A stretch of DNA of 53,642 nt from an uncultured Pelagibacteraceae bacterium (GTDB taxonomy: Bacteria; Pseudomonadota; Alphaproteobacteria; Pelagibacterales; Pelagibacteraceae), in contig CABZBT010000003.1 in the NCBI GenBank assembly GCA_902524045.1, positions 1 to 53,642 of the forward strand, written 5' to 3'. The notes beneath the pieces are model-generated. The model had not been told where the DNA came from and searched no databases. It was given only the letters and a program-made list of their open reading frames with translations. Shown piece after piece: positions 1 to 8,416 of the stretch. Numbering within the stretch: the stretch's first letter is position 1; every line of letters begins with the position of its first letter. Position numbers and translations under genes: made by a program.

Positions 1-56
1 AAATTATATTTTATCATTACAATAATTTAATTATAAATATTGATATTTCAATGCCA

Positions 57-1358
57 CTAACTTCTGTAGTCAGCATTAATTTTTACATATTCTTTTGTTA
101 AATCCATAGTGTAAACAGTAAATTTTTTTTTACCATTACCAATATCAATACTAATGTTAATATCTGAGTTTTTCATATATTTTGCAGCATCATTCTCGTT
201 ATACTGGTTATGAATCTTCCCCTTATTTACAATGATTAATTCGCCAAATTTTAGAGATAATTTATTTAAATTTAAATCTACCCCTGATTTTCCTATTGCC
301 ATAATCACTCTTCCCCAATTTGGATCCTCGCCAGCAATGGCTGTTTTGACTAAAGCAGAGTTAGCAATTGAAAAACCTATCTTCTTAGCATCTTGTTCTG
401 TTCTAGAATTAAAAACATTTATTGTAACAAATTTTGTAGCTCCCTCTCCGTCTGCAACTACTCTTTTAGCTAAATTCAATAAAACATTATTCAAAGACTC
501 ATCAAAAGATTTTAACTTTTTATCATTAATCGTTTTGATTAAAGAATTTTTTGCTTTACCTGTAGAAAAAATTGAAATCATATCATTAGTGCTTGTGTCT
601 CCATCACATGAAATAGCATTAAATGTATTTTCAATGTTTTTTTTTAGTAACTTTTTTAGTACCTCATTTGAAATATCTGCATCAGTGAAAATATAACTTA
701 GTGTTGTAGCCATATTAGGCTGTATCATGCCAGAACCCTTGGCTATTCCATAAATTTTTACTCTTATATTTCCTATTTTACATTCTTCCATGGCTACTTT
801 TGGCTGAGTATCCGTAGTCATTATCGCTAAGGCTGCTTTAATCCATAAATATTTATTTTGAGTATATTTGATATTTTCAATGAGCTCAGGAATCTTTAAC
901 TTTATTTTTTCTTCAGGAAATTTTTCACCAATCGTTCCTGTACACCCAAAAATAATATTTTTTGATTTAATTATCTTAGGATGGTCCTCATCCTCTTTTT
1001 GTTTTTCTGAGAGTAATCTAGAGGTTATTTCTGCTATATGCTGCATTGATCTATACCCAGACTCACCAGTAAAAGAATTAGCATTTCTTGAATTTATAAT
1101 AAGAGAAAAAATTTTTTGAGTTCTTTGATTTAAATTCCATTTTATATTTTCAGATATTATTTTAGAACGTGTATATACTGATGCGAAATTTGCTCCATCT
1201 CGAAAATAAAACATTGCTAAATCGTCTCTTTTAGTATCGTATAAGTCAGCACTAACCGAAGAGATAGATAAGCCATCAAGGTGATCAAGATCTTGAAATT
1301 GCCTCATTTTTCGATTTTCAGATTTTGAAGCTAGAAAGTTCGTTAAATTAATTCCCAT
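57..1358 (-). CDS. argJ: Bifunctional ornithine acetyltransferase / N-acetylglutamate synthase (ArgJ)
   Basis: Arginine biosynthesis, cytoplasm: moves the acetyl group from N-acetylornithine to glutamate, and may also make N-acetylglutamate from acetyl-CoA. The 433-residue length is normal for ArgJ. Around residues 207-218 is the family motif KGSGMIQPNMATT, whose first Thr after MA is the expected autocleavage site and nucleophile; it separates the alpha and beta chains. The glycine-rich DPNWGR segment is also present near residue 345. It is divergent from secA with a 65-base gap that must hold both promoters. Other arginine genes (argD, argF, argB) lie elsewhere in the window, so the pathway is not one operon. 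Whether it is mono- or bifunctional cannot be told from sequence alone. Confidence 0.95.
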   Translation of the reverse strand: MGINLTNFLASKSENRKMRQFQDLDHLDGLSISSVSADLYDTKRDDLAMFYFRDGANFASVYTRSKIISENIKWNLNQRTQKIFSLIINSRNANSFTGESGYRSMQHIAEITSRLLSEKQKEDEDHPKIIKSKNIIFGCTGTIGEKFPEEKIKLKIPELIENIKYTQNKYLWIKAALAIMTTDTQPKVAMEECKIGNIRVKIYGIAKGSGMIQPNMATTLSYIFTDADISNEVLKKLLKKNIENTFNAISCDGDTSTNDMISIFSTGKAKNSLIKTINDKKLKSFDESLNNVLLNLAKRVVADGEGATKFVTINVFNSRTEQDAKKIGFSIANSALVKTAIAGEDPNWGRVIMAIGKSGVDLNLNKLSLKFGELIIVNKGKIHNQYNENDAAKYMKNSDINISIDIGNGKKKFTVYTMDLTKEYVKINADYRS

Positions 1359-1423
1359 GATATTTAAAATTTACATTTAATAACTATATTAAAAGTTGTA
1401 TTTAAAATGTATATCAAAAAGAA

Positions 1424-3967
1424 ATGCTAAATCCTTTAAACTTTATTTCTAAATTTATTAAATCTGGCAACCAAAAAGAACTAGATAGAATTAATAGGAT
1501 CGTGAAAAAAGTGAACCTTTTGGAAGAAAATACCAAAATACTTAAAAATGAGGACTTTGCAAACAAAACTACTCAATTAAAGGAGAAAGTTAAAAGTGGA
1601 AAATCACTCGATGAGGTTTTGCCTGAAGCATTTGCTCTTGTAAGAGAAGCTTCGGTAAGATCAAGAAACGAAAGACACTATGATGTTCAAATAATTGGTG
1701 GAGTTGTTTTGCATGAGAATAAAATTACTGAGATGAGAACAGGAGAAGGAAAAACACTTACAATTGCTCTTGCAGCATATTTAAATGCATTAGAAGGAAA
1801 AGGTGTTCATATTGTAACAGTCAATGATTACTTAGCTAAAAGAGACTCGATAGAAATGGGAAAAATTTATAATTTTTTGGGTTTAACTTCAGGTTACATA
1901 AATAATAATCAAGACGATATTGAAAGAAAGGAAAATTATAATTGTGATATTACGTATGGAACTAACAGTGAACTAGGATTTGATTATCTTAGAGATAATA
2001 TGAAGTACTCCCAAGAGGAGATGGTTCAAAGAGGTCACAATTATGCAATTGTTGATGAGATAGACTCATGTTTAATTGATGAGGCCAGAACCCCATTGAT
2101 TATTTCAGGTGTAGCAGAGGATAAAACTGATCAATATCTTGCTGTGGACAAAATTATTAAATTGTTAAATGAAAAAGATTTTGAAGTTGACGAAAAAGAC
2201 AAAAATATTCTTTTAACGAATGAAGGTGTAAACCATATCGAAAATCTATTTTCCAAGGCAGGAATACTAAAGAATAATAATTTCTACGATCCTGAAAATT
2301 TAGAATTAGTACATTTTGTGAATCAAGCATTAAGAGCAAATCACTTATTTAAAAAAGATAAAGATTATTTAGTTAAAGATAATAGTGTAAAAATTGTTGA
2401 TGAACTTACTGGTAGAATTTTGGAAGGAAGAAGGTTTGGTGATGGTCTTCATCAAGCAATAGAAGCTAAGGAAAAAATTGAAATACAAGCTGAAAATCAA
2501 ACATTAGCATCAATTACTTATCAAAATTATTTTAAACTCTATAAAAAGTTATCTGGATGCACAGGAACTGCTGCTACTGAAGCAGAGGAATTTTTTGAAA
2601 TTTACAATTTAAATGTAGTAGTGGTTCCAACTAATAAAGATATGATCCGAAAAGATTATAATGATCAAATTTTTCGAACAGAAGATGAAAAAAATTCAGC
2701 TATAATAAAAAAAATTAAAAAATGTTATGAGACAGAACAGCCTACTTTAGTTTTTACTTCAAGTGTTGGCAAGTCTGAAATATATTCAAATTTACTTGAT
2801 AAAGAAAAAATTAAACATACTGTTTTAAATGCCAAAAATCATGAAAATGAAGCAGAAATTATTGCAAATGCAGGAAAAGCCAAATCTGTAATAATCACAA
2901 CAAGTATTTCTGGAAGAGGTGTTGACATTCAATTGGGAGGAAAAAAGGGATCCACAAATGAGGATCTTTTAAATAAAAATAAAGAACACATAAAATCTTT
3001 AGGTGGTTTATTTGTAATAGGAACAGAAAGAATGGAGTCTAGAAGGGTAGATAACCAAGCAAGAGGGAGATCTGGTAGACAAGGAGATGAGGGTAGTTCA
3101 ATTTTTTATGTAAGTTTAGAGGATGATCTAATGAGAATATTTGGGTCAGATTCTATGAACAATATTCTTCAAAAACTTGGTCTTAAAGATGGTGAGAGTA
3201 TTGATCATCCATGGATTAACAAAGCACTTGAGAGGGCACAGCAAAAAGTTGAGTCTAGAAACTTTGATATTAGGAAAACACTAATAAAATTCGATAATGT
3301 TTTAAATGATCAGAGACAAGTAATATTTTCTCAAAGAAAAGATGCGATGGATAGTAATAGTATTTTTGATTATTCAGACCAGTTTTTAAATGAAATAATA
3401 AATGATTTAATTAGTTTAAAAGCAAAAAAGTTAGTAGATCCTAAAAATAATGAGTTTAACAATACACTTAAGACTATTTTTGGTAAAAGTTTAGATGAAA
3501 TTGAATATGAAAAAATTATCTCGATTAATGAAAAAGAATTTAAAATTAAAATTTTTGAAAAGTTTAAGTATATGAGAGATCAAAGAACGCAAGTTCTCTC
3601 AATAAATCAATCAAAAGAAATAGAAAAAAGAATTCTTTTACAATCCATCGATTTTAATTGGAGATCTCACATTCAATACTTAGAACAATTAAGGCAAGTC
3701 ATAGGCTTAAGATCTTATGGTCAAAGAGACCCTTTAATTGAATATAAAAAAGAAGCATTTAATTTATTTTCAAATTTATTAGAAAAATTAAAATTGGATC
3801 ACATTAAAATTTTAATGAATTTAAAGGTTTTTAGTGAACCCACAGAAAAAATTAATAAAAGTTTAGATAAAGAGAAATTTAAAGCCATAGGAAAAAAGAT
3901 GAGTAGAAATGAGCCTTGTCATTGTGGTTCAGGTAAAAAATTTAAAAAATGCTGTGGAGCTCTATAA
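1424..3967 (+). CDS. secA: Preprotein translocase ATPase SecA
   Basis: Motor ATPase of the Sec pathway, pushing unfolded preproteins through SecYEG. At 847 residues it is full length. Visible motifs: Walker A region RTGEGKT near residues 103-109, DEID Walker B near 211, the SGRGVDI helicase motif near 500, the ARGRSGRQGD segment near 547, and the C-terminal zinc-binding CHCGSGKKFKKCC motif at about 831-843 that contacts SecB/lipids in other bacteria. It has its own upstream gap shared with argJ. The last 6 bases overlap the 3' end of accA on the other strand, so no separate terminator fits between them. Confidence 0.98.
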   Translation: MLNPLNFISKFIKSGNQKELDRINRIVKKVNLLEENTKILKNEDFANKTTQLKEKVKSGKSLDEVLPEAFALVREASVRSRNERHYDVQIIGGVVLHENKITEMRTGEGKTLTIALAAYLNALEGKGVHIVTVNDYLAKRDSIEMGKIYNFLGLTSGYINNNQDDIERKENYNCDITYGTNSELGFDYLRDNMKYSQEEMVQRGHNYAIVDEIDSCLIDEARTPLIISGVAEDKTDQYLAVDKIIKLLNEKDFEVDEKDKNILLTNEGVNHIENLFSKAGILKNNNFYDPENLELVHFVNQALRANHLFKKDKDYLVKDNSVKIVDELTGRILEGRRFGDGLHQAIEAKEKIEIQAENQTLASITYQNYFKLYKKLSGCTGTAATEAEEFFEIYNLNVVVVPTNKDMIRKDYNDQIFRTEDEKNSAIIKKIKKCYETEQPTLVFTSSVGKSEIYSNLLDKEKIKHTVLNAKNHENEAEIIANAGKAKSVIITTSISGRGVDIQLGGKKGSTNEDLLNKNKEHIKSLGGLFVIGTERMESRRVDNQARGRSGRQGDEGSSIFYVSLEDDLMRIFGSDSMNNILQKLGLKDGESIDHPWINKALERAQQKVESRNFDIRKTLIKFDNVLNDQRQVIFSQRKDAMDSNSIFDYSDQFLNEIINDLISLKAKKLVDPKNNEFNNTLKTIFGKSLDEIEYEKIISINEKEFKIKIFEKFKYMRDQRTQVLSINQSKEIEKRILLQSIDFNWRSHIQYLEQLRQVIGLRSYGQRDPLIEYKKEAFNLFSNLLEKLKLDHIKILMNLKVFSEPTEKINKSLDKEKFKAIGKKMSRNEPCHCGSGKKFKKCCGAL

Positions 3968-5059
3968 GGTAAAAATTAAAAGTAATGCAAGTATAAATAC
4001 TGTAACAGTTGCAATTAAGATATTTTTTTTAGAAAAAAATACTTCTTGAAATTTATTTGCTGGTAACTGGGTAGCACTTAAACTTTCAGGATTACTAATA
4101 AAACCTTTTCCTCTTCCAATTTCTAAAAATTTATTTTTTCTGTGATTAAATATGTCTTCACCTGTCATTTCTTTAAAAAAAGATAAATTTTTAGAAATAG
4201 AATTTTCGAGACTAGTTAAAATAGCATCTTTATCTCTATGAGCTCCACCGAGAGGTTCAGAAATTATTTCATCAATAATATTCAATTCTAATAAATCTTT
4301 TGCAGACAACTTCATAGCACTGGCTGCATCAAGCATTTTTTTTGGATTTCTCCATAGTATTGTTGCGCATCCCTCAGGAGAAATTACTGAGTAAATTGAA
4401 TTTTCAAACATTAAAACTTTATTTGATGAAGCTAAAGCAATAGCACCTCCTGATCCGCCCTCTCCAATTACTATGGCTATAGTTGGAACTCTTAATTTCA
4501 TACAGCATTCAATCGACTTTGCAATTGCCTCGGCTTGTCCTCTTTCCTCGGCTCCTACTCCTGGATAAGCACCTGGTGTATCTATAAAAGTTATAATTGG
4601 GATCATAAATTTGTCAGCTAATTTCATTAGTCTAATAGTTTTCCTATACCCCTCGGGTCTCATCATGCCAAAATTTCTTTCTATTCTAGTTTCTAAATTT
4701 TCTCCTTTTTCTTGACCAATAACTAGAACAGACTGACCCTTAAACTTTGCGAAACCAGTTATAACTGATTTATCTTCTCCATAATGTCTGTCTCCTTCTA
4801 ATAAAATAAAATCCTCAAATAAATTATCTATAAAGAACTTAGACTTGGGTCTATCCTCATGCCTAGCTACCAACGTAATTTGCCAGGGATCTAGATTAGC
4901 GTAAATTTTTTTAAGTTTTTCGTTCAAATCTTCTTGGGTTTTAGTCATTTTTTTTGTGTCAACTTCTGATAAACCTCCTTGATCGTAAGGATCTTTTAAT
5001 TTCTCCAACTCGAACTCGAGGTCCTTAATTTCGTTCTCAAAGTTAAGATAATTTTTCAT
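3962..5059 (-). CDS. accA: Acetyl-CoA carboxylase carboxyltransferase alpha subunit with C-terminal membrane tail
   Basis: Alpha half of the carboxyltransferase that passes CO2 from biotin-BCCP to acetyl-CoA, the first step of fatty-acid synthesis; partner is AccD, encoded at 25.9 kb. The crotonase-like core is clear: GDRHYGED near 91, the FIDTPGAYPG loop near 160, and EGGSGGA near 200. AccA proteins normally end shortly after the KFLEIGRG segment (here about residue 316). This one continues for roughly 45 residues and ends in an uninterrupted hydrophobic stretch (about 347-365, ILIATVTVFILALLLIFTL) preceded by two lysines, which looks like a tail anchor. The extension is in frame and its stop overlaps secA. 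Function of the tail is unknown. Confidence 0.95.
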   Translation of the reverse strand: MKNYLNFENEIKDLEFELEKLKDPYDQGGLSEVDTKKMTKTQEDLNEKLKKIYANLDPWQITLVARHEDRPKSKFFIDNLFEDFILLEGDRHYGEDKSVITGFAKFKGQSVLVIGQEKGENLETRIERNFGMMRPEGYRKTIRLMKLADKFMIPIITFIDTPGAYPGVGAEERGQAEAIAKSIECCMKLRVPTIAIVIGEGGSGGAIALASSNKVLMFENSIYSVISPEGCATILWRNPKKMLDAASAMKLSAKDLLELNIIDEIISEPLGGAHRDKDAILTSLENSISKNLSFFKEMTGEDIFNHRKNKFLEIGRGKGFISNPESLSATQLPANKFQEVFFSKKNILIATVTVFILALLLIFTL

Positions 5060-5134
5060 ATGACACTTATACTTGATGGTTAAAATATAAAAAAGGCAAT
5101 AAAATGATATTTATTATAAGCTAATTCTTATTAA

Positions 5135-5163
5135 TTGACTTAATTTTTTTTTGAGGATAAAAA
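5135..5163 (+). promoter_or_regulatory. Probable sigma-70 promoter for the riboswitch-malate synthase transcript
   Basis: TTGACT at 5135-5140 matches the -35 consensus in five of six positions. After a 17-base spacer comes TAAAAA at 5158-5163 as the -10 candidate (weak, but AT-rich). A start about 7 bases further on would fall at the first bases of the glycine aptamer at 5172, which is where a riboswitch transcript should begin. Placement is by eye only. Confidence 0.5.
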
Positions 5164-5171
5164 TTAACATC

Positions 5172-5313
5172 GGGAGAGACTAAATTATTAGCGCCGAAGG
5201 AGCAACCACCCCGGAAACTCTCAGGCAAATGGACCGATAAAAGCATAACACTCTGGAAAGAGATTTATTTCCGCCGAAGGAGCAAAAACTCTCAGGCAAA
5301 AATACAGATGGGG
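5172..5313 (+). promoter_or_regulatory. Tandem glycine riboswitch (two gcvT-type aptamers)
   Basis: Two copies of the glycine aptamer core lie in tandem: GCCGAAGGAGCAA followed by ACTCTCAGGCAAA occurs at about 5202-5227 and again at about 5273-5300. The first aptamer opens with GGGAGAGAC, the second with CTCTGGAAAGAGA, both able to pair with the ACTCTC strand. The array ends about 15 bases before the malate synthase start codon with no intrinsic terminator hairpin plus U-run in between, so control of translation start or of mRNA stability is more likely than attenuation. A glycine-activated riboswitch in front of malate synthase has been described for SAR11, linking glycine availability to its use as a carbon source. 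Confidence 0.95.
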
Positions 5314-5327
5314 TATAATTTGGTGCT

Positions 5328-7487
5328 ATGCAAGAAGAATACATAAAAATAAATAGTCTCAAGGTATCAAAAGGACTATCTGAATTTGTAAATAACGAGT
5401 TATTAAAAAATACGCAAATCCCGGCTGAAAATTTTTGGCTAGGTTTTGAGAAAACTCTTAATGAACTTGCACCTAAAAATAAAGAGCTAATAAAAATTAG
5501 AAAAAATCTACAAGATAAAATAGATGAATGGCACACTAAAAATAAAGGTAGAGAAATTAACTTAGATGAATACAAAAAATTCTTAATAGAAATTGGTTAT
5601 TTAAAAAAAGAAGGCCCAGACTTTAAAATTGAGACTGAAAATGTTGATGAGGAGATAACAGGTATAGCAGGTCCACAATTAGTAGTACCAATTATGAATG
5701 CTCGTTATGCTCTTAATGCAGCTAATGCTAGATGGATGAGCTTGTATGATAGTCTTTATGGAACTGATGTCATTGAACAATCCGAGGACAGTGTATCAGG
5801 AAGATATGATCCCCTTAGAGGTGAAATGGTTATTAAATATGCTAGAAATTTTTTAGATGACAATTTTCCTTTAAAAGGATTAAGCTGGCAAAAGATAACC
5901 GGCTTTGCGGTTAAAGAAGGTAAATTAAAAGCTTTAAAAGGTGCTGATATTTTTAATTTAGTTGATGATAATAAATTTATTGGTCATAGAGGTGAAAGTG
6001 ATAATCCAATAGCAATCATCTTAAAGAATAATAATTTGCATATTGAGATTTTAAAAGACTCCAGAGCTTTTGCTGCTCAGCAAGATCATGCTGGTATAAG
6101 TGATATAATTTTGGAATCTGCAGTATCAACAATTTGTGATAATGAGGATAGCGTTGCAGCAGTCGACTCTCAAGATAAAGTTGTTTGTTATCGAAACTGG
6201 TTAGGTCTAATGAGAGGTGATTTAAAAACAGAATTTGAAAAAGAGGGAAAATTATTTGAGAGAAAGCTTAATCCTAATCGAAGTTATATTTCAAAAGATG
6301 GAAAAGGATTAAAGCTACATGGTAGAAGTCTTTTACTTATAAGAAATGTTGGACATTTAATGACAAATCCCTCAATACTGTTAAGTGATGGAAGTGAGGT
6401 TCCAGAGGGTATCATGGATGCATTTATAACTACCGCTGCAGCACTTCATGATTTACAAAAGAAAAATAATTCAAGAACTGGATCTGTTTATATTGTTAAA
6501 CCAAAAATGCATGGACCAGATGAAACAGCTTTTACTGATTTAATTTTTACAAAAGTCGAAGAGGTTCTGGGTTTAAAAAAAAATACTTGTAAAATTGGAA
6601 TTATGGATGAGGAAAGAAGAACATCTGCTAATTTAAAAGAATGTATAAGATCTTTAAAACAAAGGGTTTTTTTTATAAATACTGGTTTCTTAGATAGAAC
6701 TGGAGATGAAATGCACACCTCTATGGAAGCTGGACCAATGATTAAAAAGGGAGATATGAAATCATCCAAGTGGATAACCGCATATGAAAATAATAATGTT
6801 GATATAGGTTTGCAGTGTGGATTTTCTGGTAAAGCTCAAATAGGTAAAGGAATGTGGGCAATGCCTGACAAGATGAATGATATGATGGAACAAAAGGCTG
6901 GACATTTGGAGGCAGGAGCTAATTGTGCTTGGGTGCCTTCGCCAACTGCAGCCGCTTTACATTCATTACATTATCATAGAATAAATATTTTTGATAAACA
7001 CAAAAAATTATTAGAAAGGAACAAAGCGAAACTTGACGATTTATTAACAATTCCTACTGCAAATAAACCAAATTGGTCTGTTGAGGATATAAATAATGAA
7101 ATATGTAACTCAGCTCAAACTTTATTAGGATACGTAGTAAGATGGGTCGATCAAGGAATTGGTTGTTCTAAAGTTCCTGACATTAATAATGTTGGTTTAA
7201 TGGAGGATAGAGCAACTTTAAGAATTTCCTCTCAACATATTGCAAACTGGATACACCATGGAATTACAACAAAAATTCAAGTTACAAATATTATGAAGGA
7301 CATGGCAAAAATTGTAGATGAGCAAAATCAAGATGATCCAAAATATATCAAAATGAGCGATAATTATGAAAATTCTTTAGCTTTTCAAACTGCATGTGAT
7401 CTTGTTTTTAAAGGTAAGGATCAACCTTCGGGTTACACAGAGCCACTTCTGCACTTGAATCGTCTTAAGAAAAAGAGAGTTAACTAG
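5328..7487 (+). CDS. glcB: Malate synthase G
   Basis: Condenses glyoxylate with acetyl-CoA to give malate, the second step of the glyoxylate shunt, cytoplasmic. 719 residues matches the large monomeric G form rather than the approximately 530-residue A form. Recognisable family segments include GPQLVVPIMNARYALNAAN (residues about 114-132), NWLGLMRGDL (about 289), GRSLLLIRNVGHLM (about 336) and KMHGPDE (about 395). The start at 5328 follows the glycine riboswitch directly, so expression is expected to respond to glycine, which can be deaminated or oxidised to glyoxylate. No isocitrate lyase gene is in the window. The 3' end overlaps recR by 8 bases on the opposite strand. Confidence 0.97.
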   Translation: MQEEYIKINSLKVSKGLSEFVNNELLKNTQIPAENFWLGFEKTLNELAPKNKELIKIRKNLQDKIDEWHTKNKGREINLDEYKKFLIEIGYLKKEGPDFKIETENVDEEITGIAGPQLVVPIMNARYALNAANARWMSLYDSLYGTDVIEQSEDSVSGRYDPLRGEMVIKYARNFLDDNFPLKGLSWQKITGFAVKEGKLKALKGADIFNLVDDNKFIGHRGESDNPIAIILKNNNLHIEILKDSRAFAAQQDHAGISDIILESAVSTICDNEDSVAAVDSQDKVVCYRNWLGLMRGDLKTEFEKEGKLFERKLNPNRSYISKDGKGLKLHGRSLLLIRNVGHLMTNPSILLSDGSEVPEGIMDAFITTAAALHDLQKKNNSRTGSVYIVKPKMHGPDETAFTDLIFTKVEEVLGLKKNTCKIGIMDEERRTSANLKECIRSLKQRVFFINTGFLDRTGDEMHTSMEAGPMIKKGDMKSSKWITAYENNNVDIGLQCGFSGKAQIGKGMWAMPDKMNDMMEQKAGHLEAGANCAWVPSPTAAALHSLHYHRINIFDKHKKLLERNKAKLDDLLTIPTANKPNWSVEDINNEICNSAQTLLGYVVRWVDQGIGCSKVPDINNVGLMEDRATLRISSQHIANWIHHGITTKIQVTNIMKDMAKIVDEQNQDDPKYIKMSDNYENSLAFQTACDLVFKGKDQPSGYTEPLLHLNRLKKKRVN

Positions 7488-8091
7488 AATTAGTATTAAT
7501 TTTTAATCTATTTTTGAAAGCAGAAATTAGTGTTCCGTCATCTAAGCTTTCTATTTCACCACCAACAGGTAAACCTTGTGCTAATTTAGTAATCTTAACT
7601 TCAATATCAGCTAGACTATCTTGTATGTAAAAGGCTGTTGTTTGACCCTCAACAGTAGCACTTGTTGCTAAAATGATTTCTTCAATTTTATCTTTCTTAA
7701 CTCTCTCTACTAAAGAGTCTATCAATAAATCCTCTTTTTTTTTACCTGCTGACGAAATAGTTCCACCTAAAATATGAAAATAACCTTGGAATATGTTCGA
7801 ATTTTCAATTGACCATTGATCTGCAATGTCCTCGACTACACAAATTTTTGTATATTTGTTTTTATTATTTTCACAGTTAAAGCATCCAGTTAAATTTGAT
7901 TTTAATCCTCCACAAGAATTACATCTTACAACATTTTTGTAAACCTGAGCCAATGTATTCGCCATAGGTTTTATAAGTTCATCACGATTGTTAATTAATT
8001 TTAAAACAATTCTTTTAGCTGATTTGGGGCCTAAGCCTGGAAGTTTTGATATTAATTTTACTAATTCATCTATTTCTTGAATATTTTGCAT
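7480..8091 (-). CDS. recR: Recombination mediator RecR
   Basis: Works with RecF/RecO in loading RecA at single-strand gaps. 203 residues is standard. It shows the helix-hairpin-helix region LPGLGPKSAKR near residue 19, a four-cysteine zinc finger (CNSCGG..CFNC, about 57-72), and a Toprim domain beginning ICVVED near 83. It is the last gene of dnaX-ebfC-recR, with 3 bases separating it from ebfC, an arrangement conserved widely in bacteria and consistent with co-transcription of replication and repair functions. Confidence 0.96.
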   Translation of the reverse strand: MQNIQEIDELVKLISKLPGLGPKSAKRIVLKLINNRDELIKPMANTLAQVYKNVVRCNSCGGLKSNLTGCFNCENNKNKYTKICVVEDIADQWSIENSNIFQGYFHILGGTISSAGKKKEDLLIDSLVERVKKDKIEEIILATSATVEGQTTAFYIQDSLADIEVKITKLAQGLPVGGEIESLDDGTLISAFKNRLKINTNSS

Positions 8092-8094
8092 TAA

Positions 8095-8412
8095 CTAGAG
8101 AGGCCATTTGAAACCGGGAATTCCAAATCCTCCAGTTGCTTTTGAGATTTCTTCAGAAGTTTTTGCCTTAAGTTGTCTTTTTGCGTTATTATGTGCAGCA
8201 ATAATCAAGTCCTCTATAATAGTTTTATTTTCTTTAAGAATTTCATCAGATAATTGAATTGATTGCATTTCTCCTTCACCATCGAGAATAATTTTAACTG
8301 AATTTGATCCTGAGATTCCTTCTGCTCTTATTTCCTTAATTTTTTTTTGGCTCTCCTTCATTTTTGCCTCTAATTCCTTTGCTTTATCTATAATTTTTGT
8401 GAAATCAGTCAT
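8095..8412 (-). CDS. ebfC: YbaB/EbfC family nucleoid-associated protein
   Basis: Small DNA-binding protein of 105 residues; family members form dimers shaped like tweezers and bind DNA broadly. The N-terminal charged helix (residues about 5-28, rich in Lys/Glu) and the following beta strand region with SNSVKIILDGEGEM are typical, as is the C-terminal GGFGIPGF segment. It sits between dnaX (4-base gap) and recR (3-base gap), the usual place for this family, so the call rests on both sequence and context. The precise role in this organism is not known. Confidence 0.92.
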   Translation of the reverse strand: MTDFTKIIDKAKELEAKMKESQKKIKEIRAEGISGSNSVKIILDGEGEMQSIQLSDEILKENKTIIEDLIIAAHNNAKRQLKAKTSEEISKATGGFGIPGFKWPL

Positions 8413-8416
8413 TACT

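Noticed and set aside
232..1119. Open frames on the plus strand opposite argJ
   Set aside because: Antisense shadows of a well-conserved gene; no ribosome site or protein family.
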